64,000 bases of DNA from Pedobacter sp. (GCA_004295885.1 SEDG01000001.1:8267-72266); one strand, 5' to 3'; positions 18,123-28,599 are shown, counted from the stretch's first letter. Translations and numbers: made by a program. Notes: generated by a model not told the origin, from the letters alone.

Positions 18123-19526
18123 ATGCGAGCTGGCAATGAAATAGAAAAATCAAAGCGCCTACTGTCCTTGGATGCGCTAAGAGGACTTGCGGTCCTACTA
18201 ATGGTTTTATCTGGGAGCATTGCCTTTGGCGGGGTGATGCCCGCCTGGATGTATCATGCACAAGTTCCTCCACCTGCACATGTATTTAATCCTGACTTAC
18301 CGGGCATTACTTGGGTAGACCTGGTTTTTCCCTTTTTTCTTTTTTCAATGGGTGCGGCCTTGCCTCTTGCGCTGAGCAGAAAATTGGATGATAAGGGGCT
18401 TGGCTGGATTTGCCTTCAAATCATTAAACGATATATCTTATTGATTTTCTTTGCCATTTTTACCTATCATGCCAGGGCTTGGGTAATGAATCCCAGTGCT
18501 GGAGTAGCTGAAAATCTACTATCGATGGGATGTTTTGCCTTGCTGTTCTTGATTTTGTCACACATTACTTTTGAAACATTGAAGATATCCACAGCCAGAC
18601 AGGCAATAGGCTTTGTAATTGCTGTATTATTTTTAAGTTGCTATAATTTTAAAAATGGCGGTTTCAATTTAAATCATAGCGACATTATCATTGTCGTGCT
18701 AGCTAATATGGCCCTCTTTGGCTCAATTATTTGGATTATTACTCGGAACAAACCTTGGCTACGCTTGGGGATCTTACCAATTGTAATGGCAATTTTTCTC
18801 TCAGGCAAGGCCACAGGAAGTTGGCAGCATGTGGTTTACAGCTGGTCGCCGATTTCTTGGGCCTATGACTTTTATTACCTTAAATATCTGTTTATCATTA
18901 TACCGGGCACATTTGCCGGCGAGTGGCTGGTTATGGCCGGCTCAAATAAACAAACAGCGAAGCAATCGTTAAAAGCTTTATGGATAGGTGTATTAGCTAT
19001 GTTAATGGTGGTGCTGGATACCTATTTTTTATTTGCAAGGGAATTGGCTCTTTGTGTGTTCGCTACTTTTTTCCTCGCGGTGATATTAGTTTATTCATGC
19101 AAACGACTTGATTTGCCTAAGGTTTATCAACAACTTGCCGGCTCAGGGGCTTACTTGCTAATTTTGGGGCTGTGTTATGAGGCTTTTGAGGGTGGCATAA
19201 AAAAAGACCCATCAACCTATAGTTATTATTTTGTATGCACCGGAATGGCTTTCTTGGTGCTACTAAGCTTTATGATATTTGAATCTTCAGGTTACCTAAA
19301 CAAACCTTTTAAGTACGTTGCAATGGTTGGACAAAACCCAATGATAGCCTATACCACGGGTAATCTTTTCTTACTTCCTTTATTAAGGATCTTAGACTTT
19401 GAAAACACACTTAATCTTCTAAATTTAAATGCGTTGGGAGGTTTTGCAAGGGGTTTAATTTTTACAATGGTAGTAGCGTTGGTGACCCTGTTTTTTGCCA
19501 AGAAGCGGGTGTTTTGGAAAACCTGA
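18123..19526 (+). CDS. DUF5009 / COG4299-type membrane acyltransferase-like protein
   Basis: A 467-residue protein with about 10-12 membrane segments. The first segment has the family signature LSLDALRGLAVLLMVLSG, followed by TWVDLVFPFFLFSMGAALPL. The family is related to heparan-alpha-glucosaminide N-acetyltransferase, which moves an acetyl group across a membrane onto glucosamine. It lies 8 nt after the GHL10 gene, so it is in the same unit. A role in acetylating or de-/re-acetylating a sugar across the inner membrane is inferred, not shown. Confidence 0.75.
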   Translation: MRAGNEIEKSKRLLSLDALRGLAVLLMVLSGSIAFGGVMPAWMYHAQVPPPAHVFNPDLPGITWVDLVFPFFLFSMGAALPLALSRKLDDKGLGWICLQIIKRYILLIFFAIFTYHARAWVMNPSAGVAENLLSMGCFALLFLILSHITFETLKISTARQAIGFVIAVLFLSCYNFKNGGFNLNHSDIIIVVLANMALFGSIIWIITRNKPWLRLGILPIVMAIFLSGKATGSWQHVVYSWSPISWAYDFYYLKYLFIIIPGTFAGEWLVMAGSNKQTAKQSLKALWIGVLAMLMVVLDTYFLFARELALCVFATFFLAVILVYSCKRLDLPKVYQQLAGSGAYLLILGLCYEAFEGGIKKDPSTYSYYFVCTGMAFLVLLSFMIFESSGYLNKPFKYVAMVGQNPMIAYTTGNLFLLPLLRILDFENTLNLLNLNALGGFARGLIFTMVVALVTLFFAKKRVFWKT

Positions 19527-19702
19527 AGTTGGGCAAAGTTGATTTGTCCTGTTGTCTTGGCAGCGCGAAGAGATCTCATTCGCAATGATAGCCGTTGATA
19601 TTTGAAAGGCATAAAGCTTTAACAGCCTGATGTTAAATTACCGTTGATAATGCGTTTATTTGTAGCTTAATCATTCAAAATCAATCTAACATTTGGTTAG
19701 CA

Positions 19703-20233
19703 ATGGAAAATACCTGGCAAAATATTCGAAAGGGAGATGCTGACGCAATGAAAACATTGTATCAAAGTTGCTATCAAGAACTTTTCGCCTTTGGATTTAG
19801 AATAATTGCCGACAAGGATAAGGTGAAGGATAGCCTGCACGAGGTATTTTGCGATATATGGCAGCGAAGGTTTCAAATTGGAGAAGTAATTAATCCAAAA
19901 GCTTACTTAAAAACCTGCATTCGAAATAGGCTGCTTAAAGAGATAAAGCAAGATCAAAAAACAGATCAAATTAATGACCAAGATTTTGCACACTTGACGG
20001 AGAATTCTTACGAGCAATTGCTAATTACGGCCGAAACTGATGCTGATGCTAAAGTAAAGATGTGGCAAGCCATCAACAAGTTAACGCATATGCAGAGAGA
20101 AGTCATCAAACTGAAGTTCTTTGATGATTTATCTTATGAAGCCATCTCATTAATGTTAGACCTTAAACCCAGAACGGTTTATAACCACATGTATAGTGCA
20201 ATTTGTACGCTGAGAGACGAATTGAAGTCTTAA
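19703..20233 (+). CDS. ECF RNA polymerase sigma factor, Bacteroidota FecI-like
   Basis: A 176-residue sigma-70 family protein with region 2 (ELFAFGFRIIADKDKVKDSL...FCDIWQRR, about 28-58) and region 4 (THMQREVIKLKFFDDLSYEAI...TVYNHMYSAICTLRDEL, about 125-175). It leads a sigma/FecR/SusC-STN module, the classical trans-envelope system in which ligand binding at SusC is passed through FecR to free the sigma factor. A 176-nt gap separates it from the DUF5009 gene. Confidence 0.93.
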   Translation: MENTWQNIRKGDADAMKTLYQSCYQELFAFGFRIIADKDKVKDSLHEVFCDIWQRRFQIGEVINPKAYLKTCIRNRLLKEIKQDQKTDQINDQDFAHLTENSYEQLLITAETDADAKVKMWQAINKLTHMQREVIKLKFFDDLSYEAISLMLDLKPRTVYNHMYSAICTLRDELKS

Positions 20234-20334
20234 AAAAATAATTTAAATTTTTCTGGTAAAAACAAACGGTCCGCCACTCTTAATATAAATTGAAGATAAA
20301 TAAATTATTATTTATCTGATTTTATTGATAAGAG

Positions 20335-21345
20335 ATGAACTACAACCTATACCATGCTGAGGATTTTGCAGCCGATGAATCGTTTATTGCTTATTGCAAC
20401 CAAACTGATTTAGAGGCTATCGCTTTCTGGAAAGATTGGATTGCCCATCATCCAGAAAAGTTAGACGAAATTTACAATGCCGAGCAATTGTTGGCTATAC
20501 TTAGTTTTAGGTTAGATGAGCAGGAGCTTCAAGATGAGTTCTCTAGATTTGACAGTTTCCTTGCCCAAGATAATGTTCCAATCTTTGGACTTGAAACGAC
20601 AACTAAAAGGCCTTTTAGTTATAAAAAATGGGCTTTGGTGGCAATCGTATTTTCGATTTTTTCATTTGGCGGTTATCAGCTCTACGATAGTCAGTTCAAT
20701 AAAATAGAATATCTAACCCTTCATAACGGCAACGGAAAAATTAGTGAGTTTATGCTGAGCGATGGCACTAAAATTTCGCTTAATGCCAACAGTACACTTA
20801 AATATCCAAAGGTGTTTAATGGCGAAAAACGGGATGTTGAATTGGATGGTGAAGCTTTTTTTGAAGTGGCAAAAGATAAAACAAAACCTTTTAGTGTAAT
20901 AGCCAATGGTATAAAAACCACAGTTTTAGGTACAAAATTTAATGTTTCTTCTTACAAAAATACAGCTAAAATTAAAGTTGCATTGGTAGAAGGAAAAGTG
21001 GAGGTACAAACATTAGGCGGTAGAGATAAAATGATATTGAAACCTGCAGAAATGGCAACCTTTACAATTGAGACTGGGGCTTTGACAAGATCTGATTTTA
21101 ATGCAAGAACTGTTTCATTATGGAAAACTGGTGCGGTTGTTTTTGAAAGTGCTTCGTTTGACGACATTGCTGCCAAGTTGAATAACATTTATGGAGTGGA
21201 ATTAATTAATCATACCAAAGGTTTAAAGTGGAATTATTCTGGCCAGTTTGAAAACACCGACTATTTGAGCATCATCAAAAGCATCTGCTTCGCTAAAAGA
21301 ATTAACTACAAACAAACCAACCAAACGATCATATTAACAAACTAA
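20335..21345 (+). CDS. FecR-type anti-sigma factor
   Basis: A 336-residue protein: a cytoplasmic sigma-binding part (1-90), one membrane helix (about 100-115, WALVAIVFSIFSFGGYQLY), a periplasmic FecR domain (SDGTKISLNANSTLKYP...LDGEAFFEVAKDKTKPFSV) and a C-terminal DUF4974-type domain (FDDIAAKLNNIYGVELIN). It follows the sigma gene after 101 nt and ends 1 nt before susC. It should hold the sigma factor inactive until contacted by the STN domain of the next protein. Confidence 0.93.
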   Translation: MNYNLYHAEDFAADESFIAYCNQTDLEAIAFWKDWIAHHPEKLDEIYNAEQLLAILSFRLDEQELQDEFSRFDSFLAQDNVPIFGLETTTKRPFSYKKWALVAIVFSIFSFGGYQLYDSQFNKIEYLTLHNGNGKISEFMLSDGTKISLNANSTLKYPKVFNGEKRDVELDGEAFFEVAKDKTKPFSVIANGIKTTVLGTKFNVSSYKNTAKIKVALVEGKVEVQTLGGRDKMILKPAEMATFTIETGALTRSDFNARTVSLWKTGAVVFESASFDDIAAKLNNIYGVELINHTKGLKWNYSGQFENTDYLSIIKSICFAKRINYKQTNQTIILTN

Positions 21346-21346
21346 C

Positions 21347-24300
21347 ATGAAGAAAAACTACAAAAATTATGTTTTGCCCATCTTGATTGTTGTGTTTTTG
21401 TTAAACATACAGCCACCCGCAATGGCCCAAAATGTGAAACCACAAACCACAATCGTAAATCTTAATGTGAAGGCTAAACCATTGTCTGCAATTTTTAAGG
21501 AAATAGAAAAGCAAACTGGGTATGCCTTTAATTATGATCAAAACGAAATTGATTTAACACAATCAGTAACAGTAAATTCTAAAAACAGCTTGAAAGAAAC
21601 GCTCACGGCGCTTTCATCGCAGTTAGGACTAGATTTTAGTATTTCTGGTGCTAATATTTCTGTTCGCAAAGGCGATAAAAAAACACCACCACAGGTTAGA
21701 TTAATCAGTGGTTTGGTAATAAACGATGGATTGCCTATTCCAGGTGTAAATATCTTTAAAAAGGGGACTAGACAAGGTGCTGTGACCAATAGTGACGGGC
21801 AATTTACCTTAAAGTTGATTGGCGATAATTTAGACAATACTATATTAGAGTTCATCTATATAGGCATGCAAACTAAGCAGGTTGTACTAGGTAAGCAGAC
21901 ATATATTAAGGTAGAAATGTCTGATGATGTTTTTGGAATGAATGAAGTGGTTGTTACAGGATCCTATACCAAGGAAAAACGCAGGGAAGATGTGGTAGGA
22001 AGTATTGCACAAGTAAGTGCCGAAAAACTGCAAACCGATAGGCCAATTGAAAGTTTTGATAAAATGCTCGAGGGATTGGTTGCTGGGGTTCAAGTAGAAA
22101 CCACAACAGAATTAAACACCCCCGTTAAAATCAATATCCGTGGACAAGGCTCTTTGCCTACTTTTGGCGCCAGCAGGGGAACTTCTACACAGCCATTATT
22201 TGTAATTGATGGTATTCCGGCTTATGAACAACAGAGAGGTAATGAGGCTACCGTATTCAATGGCGAAACTTATTTAAACCCGCTTTCAAACATCAATCCT
22301 GATGATATAAAAAGCATCTCAATTTTAAAGGATGCAACTGCCTCTGCCTTGTATGGTGCAAATGCGGCAAATGGGGTAATTATTATCACCACAAAGGGCG
22401 GCAGTGCAGGCAAAACCAGGTTAAATTTTAGTTATGATACTGGCGTGGCTTCTTTCATTAACGAATATAAATGGCTAAGCGGACCTCAATACTATTCTCT
22501 TCTTCGCGAAACATACGTAAACGGAGGTCGCTCGGTAACTGAAGCTACGCAATTGGCTGGCAGTAATACCATAAATACAGATTGGTTTGATTTGACGCAA
22601 AGAAATGCCATATACCAAAATGCAGGTTTGGATGTATCTGGAGGTTCAGATAAAACAACATTTAGGTTCGCAAGTGGTTACCGTAACCAACAATCTAGTT
22701 CGTTGGGTAACGATTTGGAAAAAATTTATGTGCGTTTAAGAGTTGATCATCAATTGGTTGATAAATTTAAAATAGGCTTCAATTTCAGTCCAACCTTTAC
22801 CAAAAGTAATGCGCTTTCTACTTATGGAGCTGTCTTATTGCCCCCTAACTATGCACCGTATAACCCAGATGGTACCTACAGCGATTTTTCTAATGTGCCT
22901 AATCCATTAGCCGTTTTAGCACAAAATGAACTTAGCAACAAAGGCGTGCAGTTACTGGCAAACGCTAATGCCAATTATCAGGTTACCAAAGAAATAGCTA
23001 TTTCCGCTACATTTGGCGCCGATAGTTACCAAAACAAGCAAAAGCAATACGAATCATCATTAAATGCCACCGGGAGAAATGCCAATGGCCGGTTAGAATT
23101 TTATGATCGAAATTATTTGGGCTATACTGGTTTTATTCAAGCCACTTATGATAAGGTTTTTAAAGAGAAACACACTTTTAATTTTTTGATAGGAACGCAG
23201 GTAGAAAACAAGAATACAGACCTATTGAAAGGGCAAGGCACAGGTTTTACCTATGATCGGTTAAGGGTACTTAATCTGGCAGGTTCGCAAACTTCCGCTT
23301 CCTCAGCATCCTCTGAGGCAACCATATCTTATTATTCTCAGCTAGGTTACGATTACGGTAAAAAGTACTATGCCAACATCAACGGGCGCTTAGATAAGTC
23401 GTCTATTTTTGGTGGCGATAAACAAGTTGCCTTTAATGGTTCGGTAGGTTTGGCTTGGATTATTAGCAATGAAGATTTTTTAAAAGACAATAAAACTTTA
23501 AGTTTTTTAAAGTTGAGAACCACTTATGGTTCTACTGGTAATTCTCGCATTGGAACTTATGCCGCAAGAGGATTATATGATTTTGGAACAGCTTCTGGTA
23601 ATGGTTATAATGGCAATGTAGCTTCATATCCAGAAAACTCGTCTGCGCCAAATCCAGATTTAGGGTGGGAAAAAAATTACAAGCTGAACCTTGGATTAGA
23701 TTTCACCTTATTTAATAAGGTACAGGTGACCGGGGAATATTTCAGCAATACAATTGAAGATTTAATTTCATCAGTATATGTGCCTTTAGAAACTGGTTAT
23801 TCCTTAATCTCTGCCAATACAGGTAAAATGCGCAACAGCGGATTTGAATTGTCCATCAATAGCGAATTAATGTCGAGGAAAAAGTTCAACTGGAACCTAT
23901 CATTTAATTTGGGTACCAATAAAAACAAGTTAATTTCATTTAATAACGGTTATTCTGCTTTATATTCTACAGCAATAGATGCTGCAGGTTTAAGGGTTGG
24001 CAAAAGTTCAAGTGCAATTTACGGCTATTACTGGGCTGGGGTAAATCCTCAAAACGGGGCTGAACAATTTTATAGTCCAAACGGCGAAATCAAAACCGCT
24101 AATGAGATTCAAGGCTTGCCAATCAGTTCGACAAGCGTTCTTGGGGATCGTTTGCCAGACTTTCAAGGTGGACTGATCAACAGTTTTAATCTGTATGATT
24201 TTAATTTCTCTTTTAACATCCTTTACAGTTACGGCGCTAGCAAATTAGTAAGTTATGTAGACGAATCTGATGGCCGGAACCTCCAAAACAGAAACCAAAG

Positions 24301-24628
24301 TGTCAACTTAATCGACAGGTGGCAAAAACCAGGAGATATCACGAATATTCCTAAACTTTTAATTAGCAGGGACATTGTGGCCAACTCATCTCGTTACCTT
24401 TATGACATGAGTTACTTGAAACTAGCCAACGTGTCTTTAGGGTATAAACTGCCCAAAACCGTCAGCGAGAAGATTCATTTAAATAATGCATCGGTATTTG
24501 CAAATGCAACCAACCTGCTTTACGTATACAAAGATGCGGGTACTAAAGGAAGAAATGGTATAGCCGAAAGAAGGTTCGTTTATCCAGAAACCTCGGCATT
24601 TACCTTTGGCGTAAAAGTAGGATTGTAA
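21347..24628 (+). CDS. SusC/RagA TonB-dependent transporter with STN signalling domain
   Basis: A 1093-residue protein. Signal peptide (ending PPAMAQ), then an STN (secretin/TonB short N-terminal) domain at about 38-110 (LSAIFKEIEKQTGYAFNY), a carboxypeptidase-D-like domain (about 118-195), a plug with SILKDATASALYGANAANGV, and a beta-barrel. The STN domain marks it as the sensor for the adjacent FecR/sigma pair. Its substrate is unknown; no glycosidase is in this operon, and the only enzyme is a cytochrome c peroxidase. Confidence 0.95.
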   Translation: MKKNYKNYVLPILIVVFLLNIQPPAMAQNVKPQTTIVNLNVKAKPLSAIFKEIEKQTGYAFNYDQNEIDLTQSVTVNSKNSLKETLTALSSQLGLDFSISGANISVRKGDKKTPPQVRLISGLVINDGLPIPGVNIFKKGTRQGAVTNSDGQFTLKLIGDNLDNTILEFIYIGMQTKQVVLGKQTYIKVEMSDDVFGMNEVVVTGSYTKEKRREDVVGSIAQVSAEKLQTDRPIESFDKMLEGLVAGVQVETTTELNTPVKINIRGQGSLPTFGASRGTSTQPLFVIDGIPAYEQQRGNEATVFNGETYLNPLSNINPDDIKSISILKDATASALYGANAANGVIIITTKGGSAGKTRLNFSYDTGVASFINEYKWLSGPQYYSLLRETYVNGGRSVTEATQLAGSNTINTDWFDLTQRNAIYQNAGLDVSGGSDKTTFRFASGYRNQQSSSLGNDLEKIYVRLRVDHQLVDKFKIGFNFSPTFTKSNALSTYGAVLLPPNYAPYNPDGTYSDFSNVPNPLAVLAQNELSNKGVQLLANANANYQVTKEIAISATFGADSYQNKQKQYESSLNATGRNANGRLEFYDRNYLGYTGFIQATYDKVFKEKHTFNFLIGTQVENKNTDLLKGQGTGFTYDRLRVLNLAGSQTSASSASSEATISYYSQLGYDYGKKYYANINGRLDKSSIFGGDKQVAFNGSVGLAWIISNEDFLKDNKTLSFLKLRTTYGSTGNSRIGTYAARGLYDFGTASGNGYNGNVASYPENSSAPNPDLGWEKNYKLNLGLDFTLFNKVQVTGEYFSNTIEDLISSVYVPLETGYSLISANTGKMRNSGFELSINSELMSRKKFNWNLSFNLGTNKNKLISFNNGYSALYSTAIDAAGLRVGKSSSAIYGYYWAGVNPQNGAEQFYSPNGEIKTANEIQGLPISSTSVLGDRLPDFQGGLINSFNLYDFNFSFNILYSYGASKLVSYVDESDGRNLQNRNQSVNLIDRWQKPGDITNIPKLLISRDIVANSSRYLYDMSYLKLANVSLGYKLPKTVSEKIHLNNASVFANATNLLYVYKDAGTKGRNGIAERRFVYPETSAFTFGVKVGL

Positions 24629-24643
24629 AAACTCAAAATTAAA

Positions 24644-26089
24644 ATGATGAAAAAATATTATATATTATTAATCTCAATAATCGCAATTGGCGTCTCTTCT
24701 TGCGAGAATCTATTGGATAAAGAACCTACAGACAAAATATCCCTAGAGGATCTATTTAGGGATGTTTCTGGTTCAAAAACAGCCTTGGCAGGTGCTTATC
24801 ATTCTTTATTAGAAGAAAGCCACTATCAAAAAAACCTTATGGTTTATCCAGATCTTTTAGGAGGTAACATCAAGTTCAGCAAGACCACTAACTTGCGTTT
24901 GGAGGATGTGTACAATGCCACCCAGAATGCGCTGGAATCCACGATGAACGACACTTATTCGTACTTGTATAGCGAATTGAACAACGTTAACAATATCATT
25001 AAATATACACCTACGGCTGAAGGTTCAAGTGTAGAAAAAGCAAAGGTAATTGCAGAAGCTAAATGTATAAGGGCACTGATTCACTTCGACCTGGTTCGCA
25101 TATTTGCGAGGCCATTTAATTTTACTCCCGATGGCTCACATTTAGGTATCGCAGTGATCTTGCAGCCGCAGTTGTTCGCCGATCCATCGCCTGTAAGAAG
25201 GACCGTTGCCCAAACTTACCAGGCCATTGTTACAGATTTAACTGATGCAATCGCTGCCTTCGACAATACAAATGGAGGTGTTTTAAAAGGTGGTTATAAG
25301 CAAAATTACTTTACAAAATCCTCAGCGACTGCTTTATTGGCCAAGGTTTATTTGAACCAAAATAACTGGGATTCAGCATTTACGCTATCAGATAGCCTAA
25401 TTAAAGGCAACGAATACACACTACTAACCAATACCAATTATGTTGCCAGCTGGACAGGTCGTGTGCCTTCATCAGAATCAATTTTCGAATTGGCCTTGGA
25501 AACTTCTTTTAGCAGCACGGGCTTAGGGGGCTATTTCGACTTTAACAATACCTCTGGTTACAGAATGTTCGCGGCAACCAACGATTTACTAGGTCTATAC
25601 AGCGATACTGATGTGCGCAGGAATACCTCGATGTTTAACACTATCGCCATTAGTAGCGTAAATTACCTATTCACCAAAAAATATGCTGCCGGTGGTACAG
25701 CGGCTACCCCAATAAAAGTATTAAGGTTGTCAGAATTATACTTAATTAGGGCAGAGGCTGCGGCTGAAAAAAATACGCCAGATTTTGCTACTGCAAATGC
25801 AGATTTAAATTTAATTAGAAAACGTGGCGATGCCGCTGCAACTACTTTGAGTTTAACGGTAAAAGCAGCTCTAATTGACGCCATTCTTTTAGAAAGAAGG
25901 AAGGAATTGGCCTTTGAAGGGAACTTGCTTTTTGACCTGTTAAGGAAGAAAAAAGACGTGACTAGGATAGATGCTACTGCAGTTAATAAAAACCTAACCA
26001 CGAATGACAATAGATTAATTATGCCATTACCTGCCAACACGGTTAATGCTAATAAATTCATGATTCAAAACCCAGGCTATATCAACTAA
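24644..26089 (+). CDS. RagB/SusD-type lipoprotein
   Basis: A 481-residue lipoprotein (GVSSC, Cys20), starting 15 nt after susC. It has the family start ENLLDKEPTDKISLEDLF, the AEAKCIRALIHFDLVRIF helix and the C-terminal RRKELAFEGNLLFDLLR plus IMPLPANTVNANK. It partners the STN-type SusC. Confidence 0.93.
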   Translation: MMKKYYILLISIIAIGVSSCENLLDKEPTDKISLEDLFRDVSGSKTALAGAYHSLLEESHYQKNLMVYPDLLGGNIKFSKTTNLRLEDVYNATQNALESTMNDTYSYLYSELNNVNNIIKYTPTAEGSSVEKAKVIAEAKCIRALIHFDLVRIFARPFNFTPDGSHLGIAVILQPQLFADPSPVRRTVAQTYQAIVTDLTDAIAAFDNTNGGVLKGGYKQNYFTKSSATALLAKVYLNQNNWDSAFTLSDSLIKGNEYTLLTNTNYVASWTGRVPSSESIFELALETSFSSTGLGGYFDFNNTSGYRMFAATNDLLGLYSDTDVRRNTSMFNTIAISSVNYLFTKKYAAGGTAATPIKVLRLSELYLIRAEAAAEKNTPDFATANADLNLIRKRGDAAATTLSLTVKAALIDAILLERRKELAFEGNLLFDLLRKKKDVTRIDATAVNKNLTTNDNRLIMPLPANTVNANKFMIQNPGYIN

Positions 26090-26096
26090 TCATTGT

Positions 26097-26711
26097 ATGA
26101 AAAAAATATTTACCATCCTTTTAGCTACAACATTATTTGTAGGATGCAAAAAAGACGAGCCTGCAGCTAAGGCAGACTTATATCCAGATCAACCGGTTTC
26201 AACCCCATCAACATCAGTAATTGCTACATTTCATCAAAATGTAGCTTTCTATCAGCCTTTTGTTTATAGGTACGATCCAACCACAAGCAAATGGACAGCC
26301 AGGATAGGAAGTCATTTTTCTACCATCCCTGCTTCAGATCCTACGGCGATTGGATTTACCAATGCAGGCGTTGCCGATAGTGGAACGGCTATGTTTGATA
26401 TGGTTAAATTATACACAACTGAAACAGCTACCACAAATATTAAAACGGTAAAGATTAATGCAGATAAAGTATTGCAGTTCTTTCCAGACTTTAATGGTGC
26501 CAAAACAGGTATTGTAAAAGTGGTAACACAAGACATTGCCCTCACAAGAGCTAATTTAACAACCTTTAAAATCGGTATCAGTGGCGCAGGAACTTATGAT
26601 GAAAACACCAAGGTCATAGACCTGGAAGTTAAGTTTAATGAAACTGCAATCGGCGGCACTTCACAAACTATCAAATATAAAATAAGTCCAGTTGCATTAG
26701 TTTTAAATTAA
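26097..26711 (+). CDS. Unrecognised small lipoprotein of the sigma-controlled SusCD operon
   Basis: A 204-residue lipoprotein (LFVGC, Cys17) starting 7 nt after susD. After a short proline-rich linker the mature part is mainly predicted beta-strand and has no cysteine or obvious catalytic motif. No family was recognised. It lies between SusD and a di-haem peroxidase, so a surface ligand-binding or peroxidase-accessory role is conceivable, without direct support. Confidence 0.65.
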   Translation: MKKIFTILLATTLFVGCKKDEPAAKADLYPDQPVSTPSTSVIATFHQNVAFYQPFVYRYDPTTSKWTARIGSHFSTIPASDPTAIGFTNAGVADSGTAMFDMVKLYTTETATTNIKTVKINADKVLQFFPDFNGAKTGIVKVVTQDIALTRANLTTFKIGISGAGTYDENTKVIDLEVKFNETAIGGTSQTIKYKISPVALVLN

Positions 26712-26716
26712 TAGAG

Positions 26717-27847
26717 ATGAAAAGATTAATCATTATATTTTCAGTAATTACCATTTTTTTAATTGGTACTGCATTTCTGCAAGAAAAAGAATATACTGTA
26801 GAAGAGCTGCGTGAACTTTACAGTGGCGAACCAACAAAGTGGCCTAAACCAAATTTAGATCAAGAGGCCAAAAAGGGATTTAGCGATATTGGTTATTTGG
26901 GGAGACCTGAATATCCTAAAGATAATCCATTTTCAGAAGAGAAGCAGAAGTTGGGTAGAACTTTGTTTTTTGATCCTCGACTTTCATCATCTAAACAAAT
27001 TGCTTGCGCATCGTGCCATGACCCAGAATTGGGTTGGGGAGATGGTAAGCGAGTTGCTTATGGACATGACCGTCAGAATGGAAAACGCAATGCGATGACC
27101 ATTATTAATACGGCGTTCTATAAAAAATTCTTTTGGGACGGCAGGGCAGGCAGCCTAGAGCATCAATCTGGCTTTCCGGTCGCAGATCATGTAGAGATGA
27201 ACATGGACCTTAAGGAAATGGTTAAAAACGTAACTCAGGTGCAAGGTTATAAACCATTGTTTAAGTTGGCTTTTGGAAGTGATGAAATTAATCTTGATAA
27301 AATTCAAAAGGCGATTGCAACCTTTGAACGAGGAATTGTAAGTACAAATAGTCGCTTTGATTCTTTTGTTAAGGGAAATAAAAATGCACTAAAGGATGAT
27401 GAGGTTGTAGGTTTACATCTTTTCCGTACCAAGGCGAGGTGTATCAATTGCCACAATTCTCCTTTGTTCAGTGATAATCAATTTCATAATGATGGACAAG
27501 CGCTATTGGGCTCAAAATTTGAAGACTTAGGTCTTTATAACGTTACCAAGGATTTAAAGGACGTAGGTAAAATGAGAACGCCGTCGCTTAGGGAAACCAA
27601 TATCACTGGACCTTGGATGCACCACGGTAACTTTCCATCTATTAAAGATGTAATTGAGTTTTATAACCTAGGTAACCCGATTGCACAACAGCGAAGTTTA
27701 AAAGTAGCAGATTCTTTAAAAGCTCCAAAATCGGCCATGCTGAGAAAATTAGATTTGACCCTGAAAGAACAGCAACAAGTGGAAGCATTCTTGAAGTCGA
27801 TTAGTACAATGGTTAATAAGATTAATCCACCCGTGTTACCAAAGTAA
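26717..27847 (+). CDS. Di-haem cytochrome c peroxidase / MauG family
   Basis: A 376-residue protein with an N-terminal signal or anchor helix (residues 3-20) and two c-type haem sites: CASCH at 97-101 and CINCH at 242-246. FFDPRLSSS, FWDGRAGSLEHQ and MRTPSLRETNITGPWMHHG are signature parts of the CcpA/MauG family, which reduces hydrogen peroxide with electrons from cytochrome c or oxidises protein or small-molecule substrates in the periplasm. It starts 5 nt after the lipoprotein gene, so it is probably induced by the same sigma factor. A peroxidase rather than a glycosidase in a SusCD operon is unusual. Confidence 0.92.
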   Translation: MKRLIIIFSVITIFLIGTAFLQEKEYTVEELRELYSGEPTKWPKPNLDQEAKKGFSDIGYLGRPEYPKDNPFSEEKQKLGRTLFFDPRLSSSKQIACASCHDPELGWGDGKRVAYGHDRQNGKRNAMTIINTAFYKKFFWDGRAGSLEHQSGFPVADHVEMNMDLKEMVKNVTQVQGYKPLFKLAFGSDEINLDKIQKAIATFERGIVSTNSRFDSFVKGNKNALKDDEVVGLHLFRTKARCINCHNSPLFSDNQFHNDGQALLGSKFEDLGLYNVTKDLKDVGKMRTPSLRETNITGPWMHHGNFPSIKDVIEFYNLGNPIAQQRSLKVADSLKAPKSAMLRKLDLTLKEQQQVEAFLKSISTMVNKINPPVLPK

Positions 27848-27858
27848 TTTATTGACAT

Positions 27859-28599
27859 TTGAGACACAACCTTTTGTTGTCCCTATTTTCATTGAGGGAC
27901 AGGTACAAGCCGAACTTTATTTTATTTCTGTTGGTATGTTCCATCAGTTCCTGCAGGCTCGTTGGCGCTGTAGATAGTTTACCTGAAGATAAGTTTCGGC
28001 TTTCAAAGGCTGATTATGAAATGCTATTCACCGATACCCAGTCGACACCAGTAAATTCGGTTGCTAGGAGAGAGGTGGAGAGTAGTTACGGAGATAGTGG
28101 GGGGTTGATATTAACTGACCTTAAAAAGGGAGCTGTGGCAAGCTTAGAAACCATGTCCTTAACGGGGCTAAAACTTTCTAGGGTGAGGCTAGACTTCGAC
28201 TTTATCACTATTCCATTTAAGATACGACCTTCGATCAATGGCTTTCCCGAGCAAATGAACGCTACCTTTAATGGTGCCCTTTATTTGGGTAGGAGAAACG
28301 ATTCTTATTCGATTACCAAACAGCGAGGGAAGCTTAAAATACAGGGTACCGGCTATGGGTATGGTGTGTTTTTTGGGGTTGGGTCTGTTACGATGAACCC
28401 ATTTGTATTGGAAGGTAAAATTGATTACGAGTACGATGGTTTTGTGCTGCAAGGCGGTATGGCAGGTATATATGATGCCAAGAAATTTAACATTGGCCTA
28501 GCCCTTGGAACTGATTTCTTGATGGATAAAAACAAGGGAGATTGGATTTATCAGGGTAAGCCTTGGATTGGTATGGTCTTTGGCTTGCAATTGAACTAG
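27859..28599 (+). CDS. Unrecognised lipoprotein-like, beta-rich outer-membrane-type protein
   Basis: The frame is closed by TGA at 27,853 and has no ATG, so the start is probably TTG at 27,859, 11 nt after the peroxidase stop; 246 residues. A hydrophobic segment ends in SISSC, a possible lipobox near residue 37. The rest alternates hydrophobic and polar residues and is glycine-rich, ending GMVFGLQLN, like a small outer-membrane barrel. No family was recognised. It is the last gene of the operon. The start codon and anchoring are uncertain. Confidence 0.6.
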   Translation: MRHNLLLSLFSLRDRYKPNFILFLLVCSISSCRLVGAVDSLPEDKFRLSKADYEMLFTDTQSTPVNSVARREVESSYGDSGGLILTDLKKGAVASLETMSLTGLKLSRVRLDFDFITIPFKIRPSINGFPEQMNATFNGALYLGRRNDSYSITKQRGKLKIQGTGYGYGVFFGVGSVTMNPFVLEGKIDYEYDGFVLQGGMAGIYDAKKFNIGLALGTDFLMDKNKGDWIYQGKPWIGMVFGLQLN

